Made by a program: the position numbers and the translations under genes. This document shows positions 1 to 10,471 of a stretch of 64,000 nucleotides of DNA, piece after piece. Source of the DNA: Frateuria_A sp035943815 (GTDB lineage: Bacteria; Pseudomonadota; Gammaproteobacteria; Xanthomonadales; Rhodanobacteraceae). Under the pieces are notes generated by a model. It had not been told where the DNA came from, made no database searches, and worked only from the letters and a program-made list of their open reading frames with translations. Where the stretch lies: NCBI RefSeq assembly GCF_035943815.1, contig NZ_DASZBU010000017.1:51182-115181 (forward strand), in the 5' to 3' direction. How positions within the stretch are numbered: position 1 is the first letter of the stretch; each line of letters starts with the position of its first letter.

Positions 1-314
1 CGCTTGCCGAGAGCGGCTGGCGCCCGCCCCTGCCCGCCCGCGCGATTCCTGTCGCCGGCGACACCGGCACGGCGACCTTCAAGGCCTCGCTGGTCAACCT
101 GCAGGCCGGCTACTTCGCCTCGGAGCACGACGTGGCGATCGCCAGCCGCATCGCCGACACCCTTTGCGGCGGCGGTATCGAGCGCGGCTCGCTGGTCGAC
201 GAGGCCTGGCTGCTCGGGCTCGAGCGCAAGCATTTCGTGGAGCTGGCCAAGACCGAAAAGACGCAGGCCCGCATCGCCCACACCATGACGACCGGCAAGC
301 CGCTGCGCAACTGA
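1..314 (+). CDS. fadB: 3-hydroxyacyl-CoA dehydrogenase/enoyl-CoA hydratase, C-terminal end (partial)
   Basis: The reading frame is open from the window edge to a TGA at 312-314, so only about the last 103 residues are seen. They end in KTQARIAHTMTTGKPLRN, which resembles the tail of the long 3-hydroxyacyl-CoA dehydrogenases that sit before thiolase genes in Xanthomonads. The product would be the FadB-type multifunctional enzyme, carrying out the hydratase and NAD-dependent dehydrogenase steps of fatty-acid beta-oxidation in the cytoplasm. The thiolase gene starts 87 bases downstream on the same strand, which fits a fadBA operon. No catalytic domain lies in the visible part, so the call rests on the tail and on context. 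Confidence 0.7.
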   Translation, partial: LAESGWRPPLPARAIPVAGDTGTATFKASLVNLQAGYFASEHDVAIASRIADTLCGGGIERGSLVDEAWLLGLERKHFVELAKTEKTQARIAHTMTTGKPLRN

Positions 315-401
315 GCACTCGCCCATCTGCGCCGACACGCCCACGAACGCAACCACAACGCGTTGCCGCCTGAGACAGGCGCGACGCGACGGAGCAAAAC
401 G

Positions 402-1607
<1,206 letters not shown>

Positions 1608-1644
1608 ACCAGAGCGCGGGCCGCCCGCGCTTTCTCAAAGGAAA

Positions 1645-1676
1645 AGCCCGGCGCCGAACGGCGCCGGGCTTTTTTT
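1645..1676 (+). terminator. Rho-independent terminator after fadA
   Basis: A perfect 11-bp stem (AGCCCGGCGCC/GGCGCCGGGCT) with a GAAC loop is followed by a run of T. It lies 37 bases after the fadA stop. Confidence 0.93.
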
Positions 1677-1707
1677 GCGTCACCCGGTCCGAACTGGGGA
1701 GCCGCGC

Positions 1708-2043
1708 TTACTGCTGGCCCGTGCCAGAAGCCGAAGTGTTGAGATCGACCTTGATGCCACGCCCCACCACCACCGGCACGTTGGCATGCTTGACGACCGG
1801 CTTGCCGTTCTCCATCAACGTGACGTCGTAGACGCCCGCCGGCAGCGAGCGGATCGAGTAGCGACCCTTGTCATCGACCTTCACCTGGCGCTGGGTGGCG
1901 TTGCTCGTGTTCTTCGCGAAGACCGTGTCGCCCGCCGGCGCCTTGCCGAAAACATCGCCAGCCGTGGCCTGTGCGTACGCCGCGGCGGAGCCAAGCAGAC
2001 CGCAGACCGCAAGCGCCGCGACCATCGAGTTGAGCTTCTTCAT
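1708..2043 (-). CDS. Small secreted carboxypeptidase-regulatory-like protein
   Basis: 111 residues. A clear signal peptide (KK, then a hydrophobic stretch ending AYAQA) is followed by a single beta-sandwich-like domain containing GDVFGKAPAGDTV, GRYSIRSLPAGVYDVTL and VVVGRGIKVDL. This resembles the N-terminal carboxypeptidase-regulatory-like domain found on Oar-type TonB-dependent receptors of Xanthomonads, but here it stands alone with no plug or barrel. The ATG at 2043 has a short purine-rich stretch upstream. A diverged paralogue lies at 2495-2884 in the same orientation. The cellular role is unknown; periplasmic or outer-membrane location is inferred from the signal peptide. Confidence 0.8.
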   Translation of the reverse strand: MKKLNSMVAALAVCGLLGSAAAYAQATAGDVFGKAPAGDTVFAKNTSNATQRQVKVDDKGRYSIRSLPAGVYDVTLMENGKPVVKHANVPVVVGRGIKVDLNTSASGTGQQ

Positions 2044-2494
2044 GGGGTTACCTTCTTTGGGTTCGATGTGGGAGAGCCGCGGGCCGCCAGGGGTTTGGCG
2101 TTGCGCCCTCGGATCAGTGGGAGGTCCGGCAAGCCGGCAGGTTGAATGCCAGGCGAGGGACCGTCCGTGGTTCCGGCCGCTTGGGGAGAGCTTCCGGAAC
2201 CCTGCATAGCGTATCCGACACACGCCAGTCGCCGATGGGTCAGAAGTCACCCTTTGCATGAAGCGCGTGTTGCCGCATCGCGCTTGTGGACTCCCCGGCG
2301 GATGCCGGGCTAGGCGCTTGGGCGTGAGTCTCCTCACACGGCCTTCCTATCCGCCCTTCGGGCACCCTCCCCCGCGAACGCGGGGGAAGGTGCCGCCAGG
2401 CGGATGGGGAGCTCTGGGCAAAGCACCACAGAGCGCACCCGGGCGCCGCCCCGTCGCAAGCCGTCGACGCTTGCCTCACGGGACGCGCCACCAC
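2044..2494. other. Intergenic region holding a palindromic repeat
   Basis: A 451-base stretch between the two small secreted paralogues. No convincing gene is seen on either strand. It holds the 34-base palindrome described separately and presumably the promoter of the 1708-2043 gene. Confidence 0.6.
2361..2394. repeat. REP-like near-perfect palindrome
   Basis: Two 16-base arms, starting GGCACCCTCCCCCGCG, are separated by AA and pair with one mismatch. The GC-rich arms flanking a short loop, with extra complementary bases outside, look like a repetitive extragenic palindrome rather than a terminator, as no T-run follows on either strand. Confidence 0.7.
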
Positions 2495-2884
2495 TTACCT
2501 CTGCGCCATCTCCGAACAGCGCCCCAGCGTGCAGGCGAAGTCCACCCTGGAGCCGCGGTCCACCAGGATCGGGACGCCCTGGTGCTCGACGAGGGCCTTG
2601 CCGTTCGCCATCGCCGTAACCGTGTAGACGCCTACCGGCAGCCAATTGGCCATGTAGCGGCCGGCAGCGTCCACCGGCACCTCGCGCCGGATTCCGAAAT
2701 CGCTCCGGATCACTACCGAACTGCCGGCTGGTGCATTGCCGAACACCCTGCCGGTCGTCTGCTCATCGGCCAGGGCCGCGGCGGAGACCGCCGTTCCACA
2801 GGCGACTACGGCCGCAACCAGTGCCAGCTTCCGCAACGCTGCCCGGCGGGGTGCGCCCGCGTGGGTCGAGAAGGATGCGTTCAT
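2495..2884 (-). CDS. Small secreted carboxypeptidase-regulatory-like protein (paralogue)
   Basis: 129 residues with an N-terminal positively charged stretch, a hydrophobic segment and an AxA-type cleavage region near residue 38 (AAALADE). The domain keeps the paralogue's landmarks: GRVFGNAPAGSSVV, GRYMANWLPVGVYTVTAM and VPILVDRGSRVDF. It ends with two cysteines (FACTLGRC) absent from the 1708-2043 copy, which might form a disulphide after export. It appears to be a tandem duplicate that has diverged strongly. The function is unknown; the fold resemblance is to the leading domain of Oar-like TonB receptors. Confidence 0.75.
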   Translation of the reverse strand: MNASFSTHAGAPRRAALRKLALVAAVVACGTAVSAAALADEQTTGRVFGNAPAGSSVVIRSDFGIRREVPVDAAGRYMANWLPVGVYTVTAMANGKALVEHQGVPILVDRGSRVDFACTLGRCSEMAQR

Positions 2885-3263
2885 GGGGATACCTGCTTCT
2901 CATCGATGTTGGGGGGAACCATGGAGAGCCAGGGGTTTGGCCCGATGCCCATGGGGATTGGACGGCCTGCCTAGCGCCTGGCTGATACCAGGCACCGGCG
3001 CCGCCCTGCCATCCGATCGGTGAGAGCCATCCACCAGATGGCGCATCCAGCGTATGCCCTGCACGGTTACCGGCCAGGGTCAGAGGTCATGCCGTTCGAT
3101 GAAAGCTATCGATGCCTGTCGTCGCACCCGGATCGATCTGATCGATCACGGCGGCAGGCCGCCGGCGCGAGCTCGCATCTCGCCAGCGGCCTGCTCCGTT
3201 GCCGGCACCCAAGAAAAAGGCCCCGCGATGCGGGGCCTCGTTCCGTGCGACGTGCGTCCTGCC
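2885..3263. other. Intergenic region
   Basis: 379 bases between the start of the second small secreted gene and the end of the aminopeptidase gene, both on the minus strand. The only structure seen is the aminopeptidase terminator at 3211-3239; no gene is supported. Confidence 0.6.
3211..3239 (-). terminator. Rho-independent terminator after the M1 aminopeptidase gene
   Basis: On the minus strand a 9-bp stem (AGGCCCCGC/GCGGGGCCT) with a 3-base loop is followed by five T. It lies 25 bases beyond the stop at 3264. Confidence 0.9.
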
Positions 3264-5912
3264 TCAGCCCGAGTGCTTCTCCAGCCACTCGTCGATGGAC
3301 GGCAGGCGATCCTGGCGGATCATCATGCGGTACTTGATGTTGGCGATGACCTGGTCGGCCACGCGGCGGGAGGTCGGCGCGATGTACTTCTGCGCATAGT
3401 CCTGGATCTTCTGGATCATCTCCGGCTTGGTCGAGCCGGCGCCGATTGCGGGGTAGTAGCGGGTAGCCGACTGGGCGTCGACCAGCTTGTCCACCTGGTC
3501 CTTGTGCGCCACGGCGAAGTCGAACGCCATCTCCGGATGGTGGTAGCCCACCGCGCGGATCATGCCGGCGCTGTTGGTCGCACCCGGCTCGCCGGTGAGC
3601 GCCAGTTCCAGTGCGCGCTGGGCCAGCGCATCGTTCTCCGGGATCGAGAGCATGCTGTAGAGCTGGTCCTTGATCAGCGGCGTGGTCTCGGCCTTGGCCT
3701 GCGCGTGCAGGTGATCCCAGGTGGCCTCGTCCGCGTGCTCGGCGACGATCGCGGTGACGGTCTTGCGCAACGCCACCGGCAAGGCGGCCGGATCGGTATT
3801 CTGCGCGGCGAAGCGGCGGCGGGCCTCGCCGATCACTTGCTGGTCGCCCAGGTTGGCCATCACGCCGATCAGCTGCGTGCGCAGGTTGGCGGTCGGCACG
3901 CTCTCGCCGGCCTTGGCCTCCCAGCCGATCTTGGCGAACACCGGGTGCAGCTGGGCCAGCGCGAACGTGCGCAGGCGCTGCTGGCGGGCCTGGTCGCCGC
4001 GGTAGTAGTTGTCCAGCGCCGACAGGTAGCCGGCCACTTCCGCCCACACCTGCGGATCAGCGTCGGCCGGGGTGGCCGTGATCAGCGCCAGCACGTTGGA
4101 CACCGGCTCGTTGCCGGCCATGCCCAGCGCCCAGGTGTCGCCCAGCAGGCCGAGCTGGTCGATCGGGGCAAGCTTCGCGAACTGCCCCTTCAGGGCATCG
4201 AAGTTGTTCTGTGCGTAAAGCGTGCGGTAGTAGCCCGTCTGGCCGGCGTTGACCAGCACGGGGCCGCAGCCCGGCACGCTCAGCGTGGCCTTGCCGTCGA
4301 CCACCGTGCGTACTTCCTTGCCGTCCACCGTCTTGGCGATCACCGGCACGTGCCAGCGCAGCGGCGTCTTGTTCGGCCGGTCGCGGGTGAACTCGCCCTG
4401 GCGCAGCGCGATCTCGGTCTTGCCGTTGGAGCAGGCGGCCGCGCGCACCTCGATCAGCGGGATGCCCGGCTGCAGCGTGAAGTCGTGCGCGATCTGAGTA
4501 ATCGGTTTGCCGGCCGCGGCCTGCACCGACTTCCACAGGTCGTCCGACACCGTGTTGCCGTGCTCGTGCGCCTTGATGTAGTTGCGCACGCCGGTACGCC
4601 AGGCGTCCTCGCCCACGTAGCCTTCCAGCATGTGGATCACCGCCTCGCCCTTGGAGTAGGTGATCGCGTCGAACGCCTGGCTGGCCTGCTCCACCGTTTC
4701 CACGTGCTGCACGATCGGGTGCGTGGTGACGACCGAGTCCTGCGACATGGCGCCTTCGCGCACGCCGACGGCGTCGAGGTCGGTGTGCCACTCGGGGTGC
4801 AGCCTCTGGGTGGTGCGCGCGGCCATCCACGAGGCGAAGCCCTCGTTGAGCCACAGGTCGTCCCACCAGCTCATGGTCACCAGGTCGCCGAACCACTGGT
4901 GCGCCATCTCGTGCGCCGCGACGTTGAACGCGCGCTGCTTGTCCAGCTGCGTGGAGATCTGCGGGTTGAGCAGCAGCGAATACTCGAAGGTGAAGATCGC
5001 GCCCCAGTTCTCCATCGCCGAGAAGAACTGGCTCTGGCCCGGCGCGGCGATGTTGTCCAGCTTGGGCAGCGGATACGGCACGCCGAAGTAGTCGTTGTAT
5101 TCCTTCAGCACCTGCTTGGAGGAATCCAGCGCGAACTTGGCCTGGTCGACCATGCCCTTCTGCGTGATCACGCCGATCTCGGTACCGCCCTCGGCCTTCA
5201 GCGTGGCGCGCTCGAAGTCGCCCAGGCCGAAGAACAGCAGGTAGGTGGACATCTTCGGCGACTGCCCGAAGTGCACTTCGGTCAGGCCGTTGCCCAGATC
5301 CTTCTTCGAGGCGATCGGCATGTTGCTCACCGCCATCTCGTCGCTGGGCACCGTGGCCGTCAGCGTGAAGGTCGCCTTGTAGTTGGGCTCGTCCCACGAA
5401 GGGATGAAGCGGCGCGCGTCGGAGTTCTCGAACTGCGTGTACAGCGCGCGCTTCTTGCCGGCCTTGGTGTCGTAGTCCAGCGCGAAGATGCCGTTGGCCT
5501 GCGTGCCGATCTTGCCGGTGTAGGTCATCGCCAGGCGGTAGGTGCCGGCGGGAATCGGGTGGTCGAAGGTGAACGTGGCGGTCTGCGCCTTCGCGTCGAC
5601 CGACACCTTCGGCTCGGGGATCGCGATCTTCAGCTTCTCCGGCGTCAGCGACACCTTGGAGAAGGAGAGGTCCGCCGCATTGAGCGTGATCGAGCTGGTC
5701 GGCTTGGTCACCGTCAGCGTGATCGTCACCTGCCCGTCGAACGTCATCTTGTCCGCATGCGGCACCACCGCCACGTCGTAGTGCGAAGGCACCACCCCCC
5801 GCGGCAACTGCGTCGTGACCAGCCGCGCCTCCGCGGCCGAAGCCACGCCAAGCGGAGCCATGGAAAGCCCGGCCAGAGCCAGGCAGATTGCGGTGGAGAG
5901 ATGACGGCGCAT
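3264..5912 (-). CDS. Secreted M1-family zinc aminopeptidase
   Basis: 882 residues. It removes N-terminal amino acids from peptides, probably in the periplasm. The zinc motif HEMAH is at 334-338 with the third ligand Glu357 in NEGFASW, and the substrate-recognition motif GAMEN appears as SAMEN about 35 residues earlier. The C-terminal half resembles the helical ERAP1-type domain. I chose the ATG at 5912 (MRRHLSTAICLALAGL) because it gives a standard signal peptide ending ASAAEA; the longer frame from 6035 adds arginine-rich sequence without a signal. The gene is monocistronic with its own terminator. It is more like the aminopeptidase N/puromycin-sensitive group than cytosolic E. coli PepN. 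Confidence 0.9.
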   Translation of the reverse strand: MRRHLSTAICLALAGLSMAPLGVASAAEARLVTTQLPRGVVPSHYDVAVVPHADKMTFDGQVTITLTVTKPTSSITLNAADLSFSKVSLTPEKLKIAIPEPKVSVDAKAQTATFTFDHPIPAGTYRLAMTYTGKIGTQANGIFALDYDTKAGKKRALYTQFENSDARRFIPSWDEPNYKATFTLTATVPSDEMAVSNMPIASKKDLGNGLTEVHFGQSPKMSTYLLFFGLGDFERATLKAEGGTEIGVITQKGMVDQAKFALDSSKQVLKEYNDYFGVPYPLPKLDNIAAPGQSQFFSAMENWGAIFTFEYSLLLNPQISTQLDKQRAFNVAAHEMAHQWFGDLVTMSWWDDLWLNEGFASWMAARTTQRLHPEWHTDLDAVGVREGAMSQDSVVTTHPIVQHVETVEQASQAFDAITYSKGEAVIHMLEGYVGEDAWRTGVRNYIKAHEHGNTVSDDLWKSVQAAAGKPITQIAHDFTLQPGIPLIEVRAAACSNGKTEIALRQGEFTRDRPNKTPLRWHVPVIAKTVDGKEVRTVVDGKATLSVPGCGPVLVNAGQTGYYRTLYAQNNFDALKGQFAKLAPIDQLGLLGDTWALGMAGNEPVSNVLALITATPADADPQVWAEVAGYLSALDNYYRGDQARQQRLRTFALAQLHPVFAKIGWEAKAGESVPTANLRTQLIGVMANLGDQQVIGEARRRFAAQNTDPAALPVALRKTVTAIVAEHADEATWDHLHAQAKAETTPLIKDQLYSMLSIPENDALAQRALELALTGEPGATNSAGMIRAVGYHHPEMAFDFAVAHKDQVDKLVDAQSATRYYPAIGAGSTKPEMIQKIQDYAQKYIAPTSRRVADQVIANIKYRMMIRQDRLPSIDEWLEKHSG

Positions 5913-6064
5913 AGGGGTCCTTGTGGGGTGAACGGAACGACGAGCCGTGCGGGCGGCACCAGAAAGGTGACGAGCGGCACAGGGCCGCGCGAGTGTTGCC
6001 TGAGTGGGCCGTGGGGGGACACGGCCGGAAGTCATGGGGGCTGTACATAGGCGCCTCGGCGCCT

Positions 6065-9000
6065 TCAGCCACCCCCGACCCTTGCTTCTGCTTTCGCCCG
6101 TAGCGCTTCGTATAGCTGCGCAGGCCCAAGCAGGATGTGCAACAAGCCATCACGCACGCGCTCCGAGCCCAGCGCCTGCGTGCTCATGGTGGTGTGCGCA
6201 TCCAGCGCATCCATGATGGCGTTCGTCAGCGCCTCGCGCAGATCGGGCGAATTGCCAAACTGTTCCTTGCTGTTGCGTGCCGACTGCTGGATCAGGGTCT
6301 CGTTCTCCAGCATCTTGCCCTTGAGTGCGCCGTTGACGTACTGCAGGTGATCACCCTCGGTGAGCTGACCTTCGAACAGTCCGTTGACCTTCTCGATGAT
6401 CTCGGCCAGCAGGGCGCGTTGCTTGTCCTGCGGCGTGCCGGTGCCGACGGCATCCATCGGCGGCAATTTGTAGCTGCCCTTGCCATCGCCCAGATTGATC
6501 GGTTGGCGGCCCGCACTGCGTACTGAGTAATGGGTGAGCACCACCTTGGAAAGATCGACCTCCTCCCGTTCGCGGCCGAACTCCAGCAAAGGGATCAGGC
6601 GCTTGTAGAAGATGAAGCGCTTTTCGATGTCGGTATTCGCGTAGTCGAACAGCTGGGAGAGGAAGCTGTAGAGGCGCACGAAGGCGCCCATGTCGTTGCG
6701 GAACTGCAGCAACGCCTCCATGACCCCCTTGTGGTTCTCGGCCGCAGCCTCGTCCCCCTGATCGAGCGCCGCTGCCCTACCCTGCTGGGCAGAGCGATAG
6801 CGCTTGAGCAGGCGATCGGCCACCGGCGTAAGAGCCGCCGACAATTGCGCTTGGGTGCCACGCGGATCGGTTTCGACCACCGCGACGCGTTCGACCTCGA
6901 ACTGATCATAGTTGCCGGACGCATCGAGCTTGGCGCGCAGATCGAAGACCAGGTGCGGATCGGTAGTGGCTTCCAGCTCCGCCGTCTCGTAGTAGGTCTT
7001 GAACGCCTTGAGGATCTCGGCCGCATCGTTGACGAAGTCGAGGATGTAGGTGGTGTCCTTGCCCGGATGAGCGCGATTCAAACGGGACAGCGTCTGCACC
7101 GCCTGGATACCGCCCAGCTTCTTGTCGACGTACATGCCGCACAGAAGCGGCTGGTCGAAGCCGGTCTGGAACTTGTTCGCTACCAGCAACAGATGAAAGC
7201 CGGGATCGGCAAAGGCGTCCCGGATGCCCCGTCCGCGCAAACCTGGGTTGAGGTCGGAACTCGCCTCGGTGACCGGCTGCGGGTAACTCTCGGCATCGCT
7301 GACCTCGCCGGAGAACGCGACCAACACCCCCAAGGGATATCCCTGGCGCTCGATGTACGCACGAATGGTCTTCTGCCAGCGCACCGCCTCCTTGCGGCTT
7401 GCCACCACGACCATCGCTTTCGCCCTTCCCCCAAGCAGCGGCAGCACATTCTCGCGGTAGTGCTCGACCACCACCTGCACCTTGGAGGCGATGTTGTGGG
7501 GATGCAGGCGCACCCACTGCATGATCCCCTTCATCGCAGCGCTGCGCTCGACCTCGGCACGGTCGTATTCCCGGCCCTCGTGGGCCAGCCGGAAGGCCAG
7601 CTTGTACGGCGTGTAGTTCCTCAGAACGTCGAGAATGAAACCCTCCTCGATCGCCTGGCGCATGGAATAGACGTGGAAGGGCTGGGGCAACCCGTCCGGC
7701 CCAGGGCGGCCGAACAATTCCAGGGTCTTCTGCTTGGGCGTGGCCGTGAAGGCAACATAAGTCAGGCCTTTGGCGCCCGCACGCGCAACCATGTTGGCGG
7801 CCAATAGCGTCTCAGTGTCGATCTCACCGCCGTCCTGCAACTCAGCCCATTCTTCGGCACTCAGCAGCTGCTTCAACTTGGACGCCGCTTCGCCCGTCTG
7901 CGAGCTGTGTGCCTCATCCGCGATCACCGCGAAGCGCTTGCCCTCGGTGGCCGCCAGTTCCTGCACCGCCTGCAGTGCAAACGGGAACGTCTGGATCGTG
8001 CAGACGATGATCTTCTTGCCATCCTTCAGCGCTTGCCCGAGCTGGGCGCTCTTGCTGCCGCGCTCGCTGGTGATCGTCTCCACCACGCCCGCGGTGCGCT
8101 TGAAGTCGAAGATCGCCTCCTGCAGTTGCGCGTCCAGCACGTTGCGGTCGGACACCACCAGCACGCTGTCGAACAGCTTGGTGTGCGCCTCGTCATGCAG
8201 GTCGGCCAGAAAGTGCGCGGTCCACGCGATCGAGTTGGTCTTGCCGGAACCGGCCGAGTGCTGGATCAGATAGCGCTGCCCAGTTCCGTTCGCGCGCACG
8301 TCGGCAAGCAGCTTCCTAGTCGCATCCAACTGGTGGTAACGGGGAAAGATCACCTGCGTGAGGCGCTTCTTGTCGTCACGCTTGCCGATCAGATAGCGGC
8401 CCAGGATCTCCAACCAGCTATCGCGCGCCCACACCTGCTCCCACAGGTAGGCGGTGGCGAAGCCGTCCGGGTTCGGCGGGTTGCCGGCGCCGCCGTCGTG
8501 CCCCAGGTTGAACGGCAGGAAGCGCGTGGCCGCCCCCTCCAATCGCGTGGTCATCATCACTTCGGCCTGGCTCGCCGCGAAATGCACCAGCGCGCCACCC
8601 GGAAAGGACAGCAGCGGCTCGGCCACGCCGCCCTTCGGATGCGGATGCCGGTCGAAGCGGTACTGGTCCACCGCGTCGCCCACGCTCTGTGTGAAATCGG
8701 ACTTCAACTCCGCCGTCGCCACTGCAATGCCGTTGACGAACAGCACCAAATCCAGCGCGTCGTGCGCGTTGTTTGGCGAATGCTTCACCTGACGCACCAC
8801 GCGCAGGCGGTTGGCGGCGTAACGCTGCTCCAGTTCGGGGTTCATCGCCAGCGCCGGCTTGAACTGCACCAGCACCAAGGGCGCCTTCAGCCCGATCATC
8901 TCCACGCCCCGGCGCAGCACCTCCAGCGTGCCGCGCTCGTCCAGGTTCTTGCGCACGCGCTCGGCGAGGCGCCCCGCCGTGGCGGGGCCGTGTGACTTGG

Positions 9001-9175
9001 TCAGCCGTTCCCAGCTCTCTGGCTGGGTCGCTTCGATCCACGTGAGCAGATCGGGCAGATACAGGCCATAGGCGCGGTCGTAGTGCTGGGCGTCACCCTC
9101 GGCGCAGTACCAGCCGTGGGCGGCGAGGTGATTGCAGATCGCCGTCTCGAAATGGACTTCCCTGTGCAGGTTCAT
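6065..9175 (-). CDS. hsdR: Type I restriction enzyme, R (motor/nuclease) subunit
   Basis: 1036 residues. The N-terminal nuclease region shows the PD-(D/E)xK pattern with ATAELKSDF near residue 155. A superfamily 2 translocase follows, with Walker A SAGSGKT (Lys near 312) and the DEAH box at 420-423. Later helicase motifs include FTATPKQKT and NKFQTGFDQPLL. The C-terminal part is helical, as expected for docking to the methylase core. HsdR uses ATP to pull DNA past the bound complex and cuts non-methylated DNA. It is the last gene of the minus-strand island, 36 bases after fic. Its length is normal and the frame intact. Confidence 0.95.
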   Translation of the reverse strand: MNLHREVHFETAICNHLAAHGWYCAEGDAQHYDRAYGLYLPDLLTWIEATQPESWERLTKSHGPATAGRLAERVRKNLDERGTLEVLRRGVEMIGLKAPLVLVQFKPALAMNPELEQRYAANRLRVVRQVKHSPNNAHDALDLVLFVNGIAVATAELKSDFTQSVGDAVDQYRFDRHPHPKGGVAEPLLSFPGGALVHFAASQAEVMMTTRLEGAATRFLPFNLGHDGGAGNPPNPDGFATAYLWEQVWARDSWLEILGRYLIGKRDDKKRLTQVIFPRYHQLDATRKLLADVRANGTGQRYLIQHSAGSGKTNSIAWTAHFLADLHDEAHTKLFDSVLVVSDRNVLDAQLQEAIFDFKRTAGVVETITSERGSKSAQLGQALKDGKKIIVCTIQTFPFALQAVQELAATEGKRFAVIADEAHSSQTGEAASKLKQLLSAEEWAELQDGGEIDTETLLAANMVARAGAKGLTYVAFTATPKQKTLELFGRPGPDGLPQPFHVYSMRQAIEEGFILDVLRNYTPYKLAFRLAHEGREYDRAEVERSAAMKGIMQWVRLHPHNIASKVQVVVEHYRENVLPLLGGRAKAMVVVASRKEAVRWQKTIRAYIERQGYPLGVLVAFSGEVSDAESYPQPVTEASSDLNPGLRGRGIRDAFADPGFHLLLVANKFQTGFDQPLLCGMYVDKKLGGIQAVQTLSRLNRAHPGKDTTYILDFVNDAAEILKAFKTYYETAELEATTDPHLVFDLRAKLDASGNYDQFEVERVAVVETDPRGTQAQLSAALTPVADRLLKRYRSAQQGRAAALDQGDEAAAENHKGVMEALLQFRNDMGAFVRLYSFLSQLFDYANTDIEKRFIFYKRLIPLLEFGREREEVDLSKVVLTHYSVRSAGRQPINLGDGKGSYKLPPMDAVGTGTPQDKQRALLAEIIEKVNGLFEGQLTEGDHLQYVNGALKGKMLENETLIQQSARNSKEQFGNSPDLREALTNAIMDALDAHTTMSTQALGSERVRDGLLHILLGPAQLYEALRAKAEARVGGG

Positions 9176-9211
9176 GCGCCCTTTCCCCGGAATTGAAAAC
9201 GGACGCCGCCG

Positions 9212-10366
9212 TCAGAGCTCCGCATTGAGGGCGTCCACGTAAGCGCGATAACTGAAGATGCGGTCGCGCTGGCGCTGGGTCAGCTCGGATACGATGCCCG
9301 CGTCCACCAGTTGCACCAGAACGCGGTTCACCGTCGCCAGCGCCAGGCCGGTGGCCTTTACCAACGCCGCAGCACTCGTCACCGGCTGACGCTGCAGCGC
9401 CTGCAGCACAGCGAGTGCCGACGTCGCGCTGCGTCCCATGGTCGCGATGCGGTCGCGATCCTGTCCGACCAGTGCCAGCAGTTGCTTTGCCGTCGCGACG
9501 GCTTGCGTCGCGCTCTGCTCGATACCCTCGGCAAAGTAGTCCAGCCAGCGCTCCCAATCGCCCTGCAGACGCACCGCATTGAGCAGTTCGTAGTACAGCG
9601 GCCGGTGCTTCTTGAAGAACAGACTGGGGTACAGCAGCGGCTCGCGCAGCAGGCCGTCGTGGACCAGTTGCAGCACGATCAGCAGTCGTCCCATGCGCCC
9701 ATTGCCGTCCAGGAACGGATGGATCGTCTCGAACTGCACGTGGGCCAGCGCGGCCTTGATCAGCGGCGGCGTCGACTGCGGCAGGTCGTTGAGAAAACGC
9801 TCCAGGTCCGCCAGGCAATCCGCCACCGCATCGGCAGGCGGTGGCACGAACACCGCGTTGCCGGGACGCGTGCCGCCGAGCCAGACCTGGCTGCGCCGGA
9901 ACTCGCCCGGCGTCTTGCCTCGGCCCTGCGGGTGATCCAGCAGCACGGCATGCATCTCGCCGATCAGCCGCAGACTGAGCGGAAAACCGCCGCGCAGGCG
10001 CGTGAGCCCGTGTTCCAAGGCAGCGACGTAGCGGCTGACCTCCTGCGCATCCTCCACCGGCACGCCCGGCTGCTCGTCGATCTCGTACAGCAGCAGGTCC
10101 GCCAGCGAGGACTGCGTACCCTCGATCTGCGAGGACAGCACCGCCTCCTTGCGGATAAAGCTGTACAGCACCAGCGCCGCATTCGGCAGCAGCGTCGACA
10201 CCGCATCCAGCCGCCCCAGCGCAACCAGCGCATCATCGAAGCGGCGGCGCAGCGCGGGATTCCAGTCGATGGGCGGAAGCGGCGGCAAAGCCGCCGGCAC
10301 GAACGCGCGAAACGGCTCGCCCGCCGTGGACACGGTGCGGTACTCCCCCGGCGGCGGACGATGCAT
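9212..10366 (-). CDS. Fic family protein (class II, self-inhibited)
   Basis: 384 residues. The Fic core motif HPFLDGNGRMGR is at 216-227 with all catalytic residues (His216, Asp, Asn, Arg), so it should transfer AMP or another nucleotide part onto target hydroxyls. An N-terminal inhibitory helix is visible: SSQIEG at 78-83 fits the (S/T)xxxE(G/N) signature of class II Fic proteins. The C-terminus (about 310-384) looks like a winged-helix DNA-binding domain (VNRVLVQLVDAGIVSE), as in other Fic-wHTH proteins. Fic genes inside type I restriction operons are common; the target is unknown. It lies between the DUF262 gene and hsdR on the same strand. Confidence 0.92.
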   Translation of the reverse strand: MHRPPPGEYRTVSTAGEPFRAFVPAALPPLPPIDWNPALRRRFDDALVALGRLDAVSTLLPNAALVLYSFIRKEAVLSSQIEGTQSSLADLLLYEIDEQPGVPVEDAQEVSRYVAALEHGLTRLRGGFPLSLRLIGEMHAVLLDHPQGRGKTPGEFRRSQVWLGGTRPGNAVFVPPPADAVADCLADLERFLNDLPQSTPPLIKAALAHVQFETIHPFLDGNGRMGRLLIVLQLVHDGLLREPLLYPSLFFKKHRPLYYELLNAVRLQGDWERWLDYFAEGIEQSATQAVATAKQLLALVGQDRDRIATMGRSATSALAVLQALQRQPVTSAAALVKATGLALATVNRVLVQLVDAGIVSELTQRQRDRIFSYRAYVDALNAEL

Positions 10367-10471
10367 GGCGATCCCCAGTGCGAAGTGAAATTAGCGGCGC
10401 CCGTTAATTTCATTTGGGCTTTTATCTGAAATTAACCCGATTCGCAACGCTCGGATCGCGAGCATGGTCCT

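Noticed and set aside
3054..6050. Very long plus-strand frame (about 1,000 codons) opposite the aminopeptidase gene
   Set aside because: It is rich in Arg, His, Gly and Val with no domain, lies wholly antisense to a gene with clear motifs, and is a codon-bias shadow.
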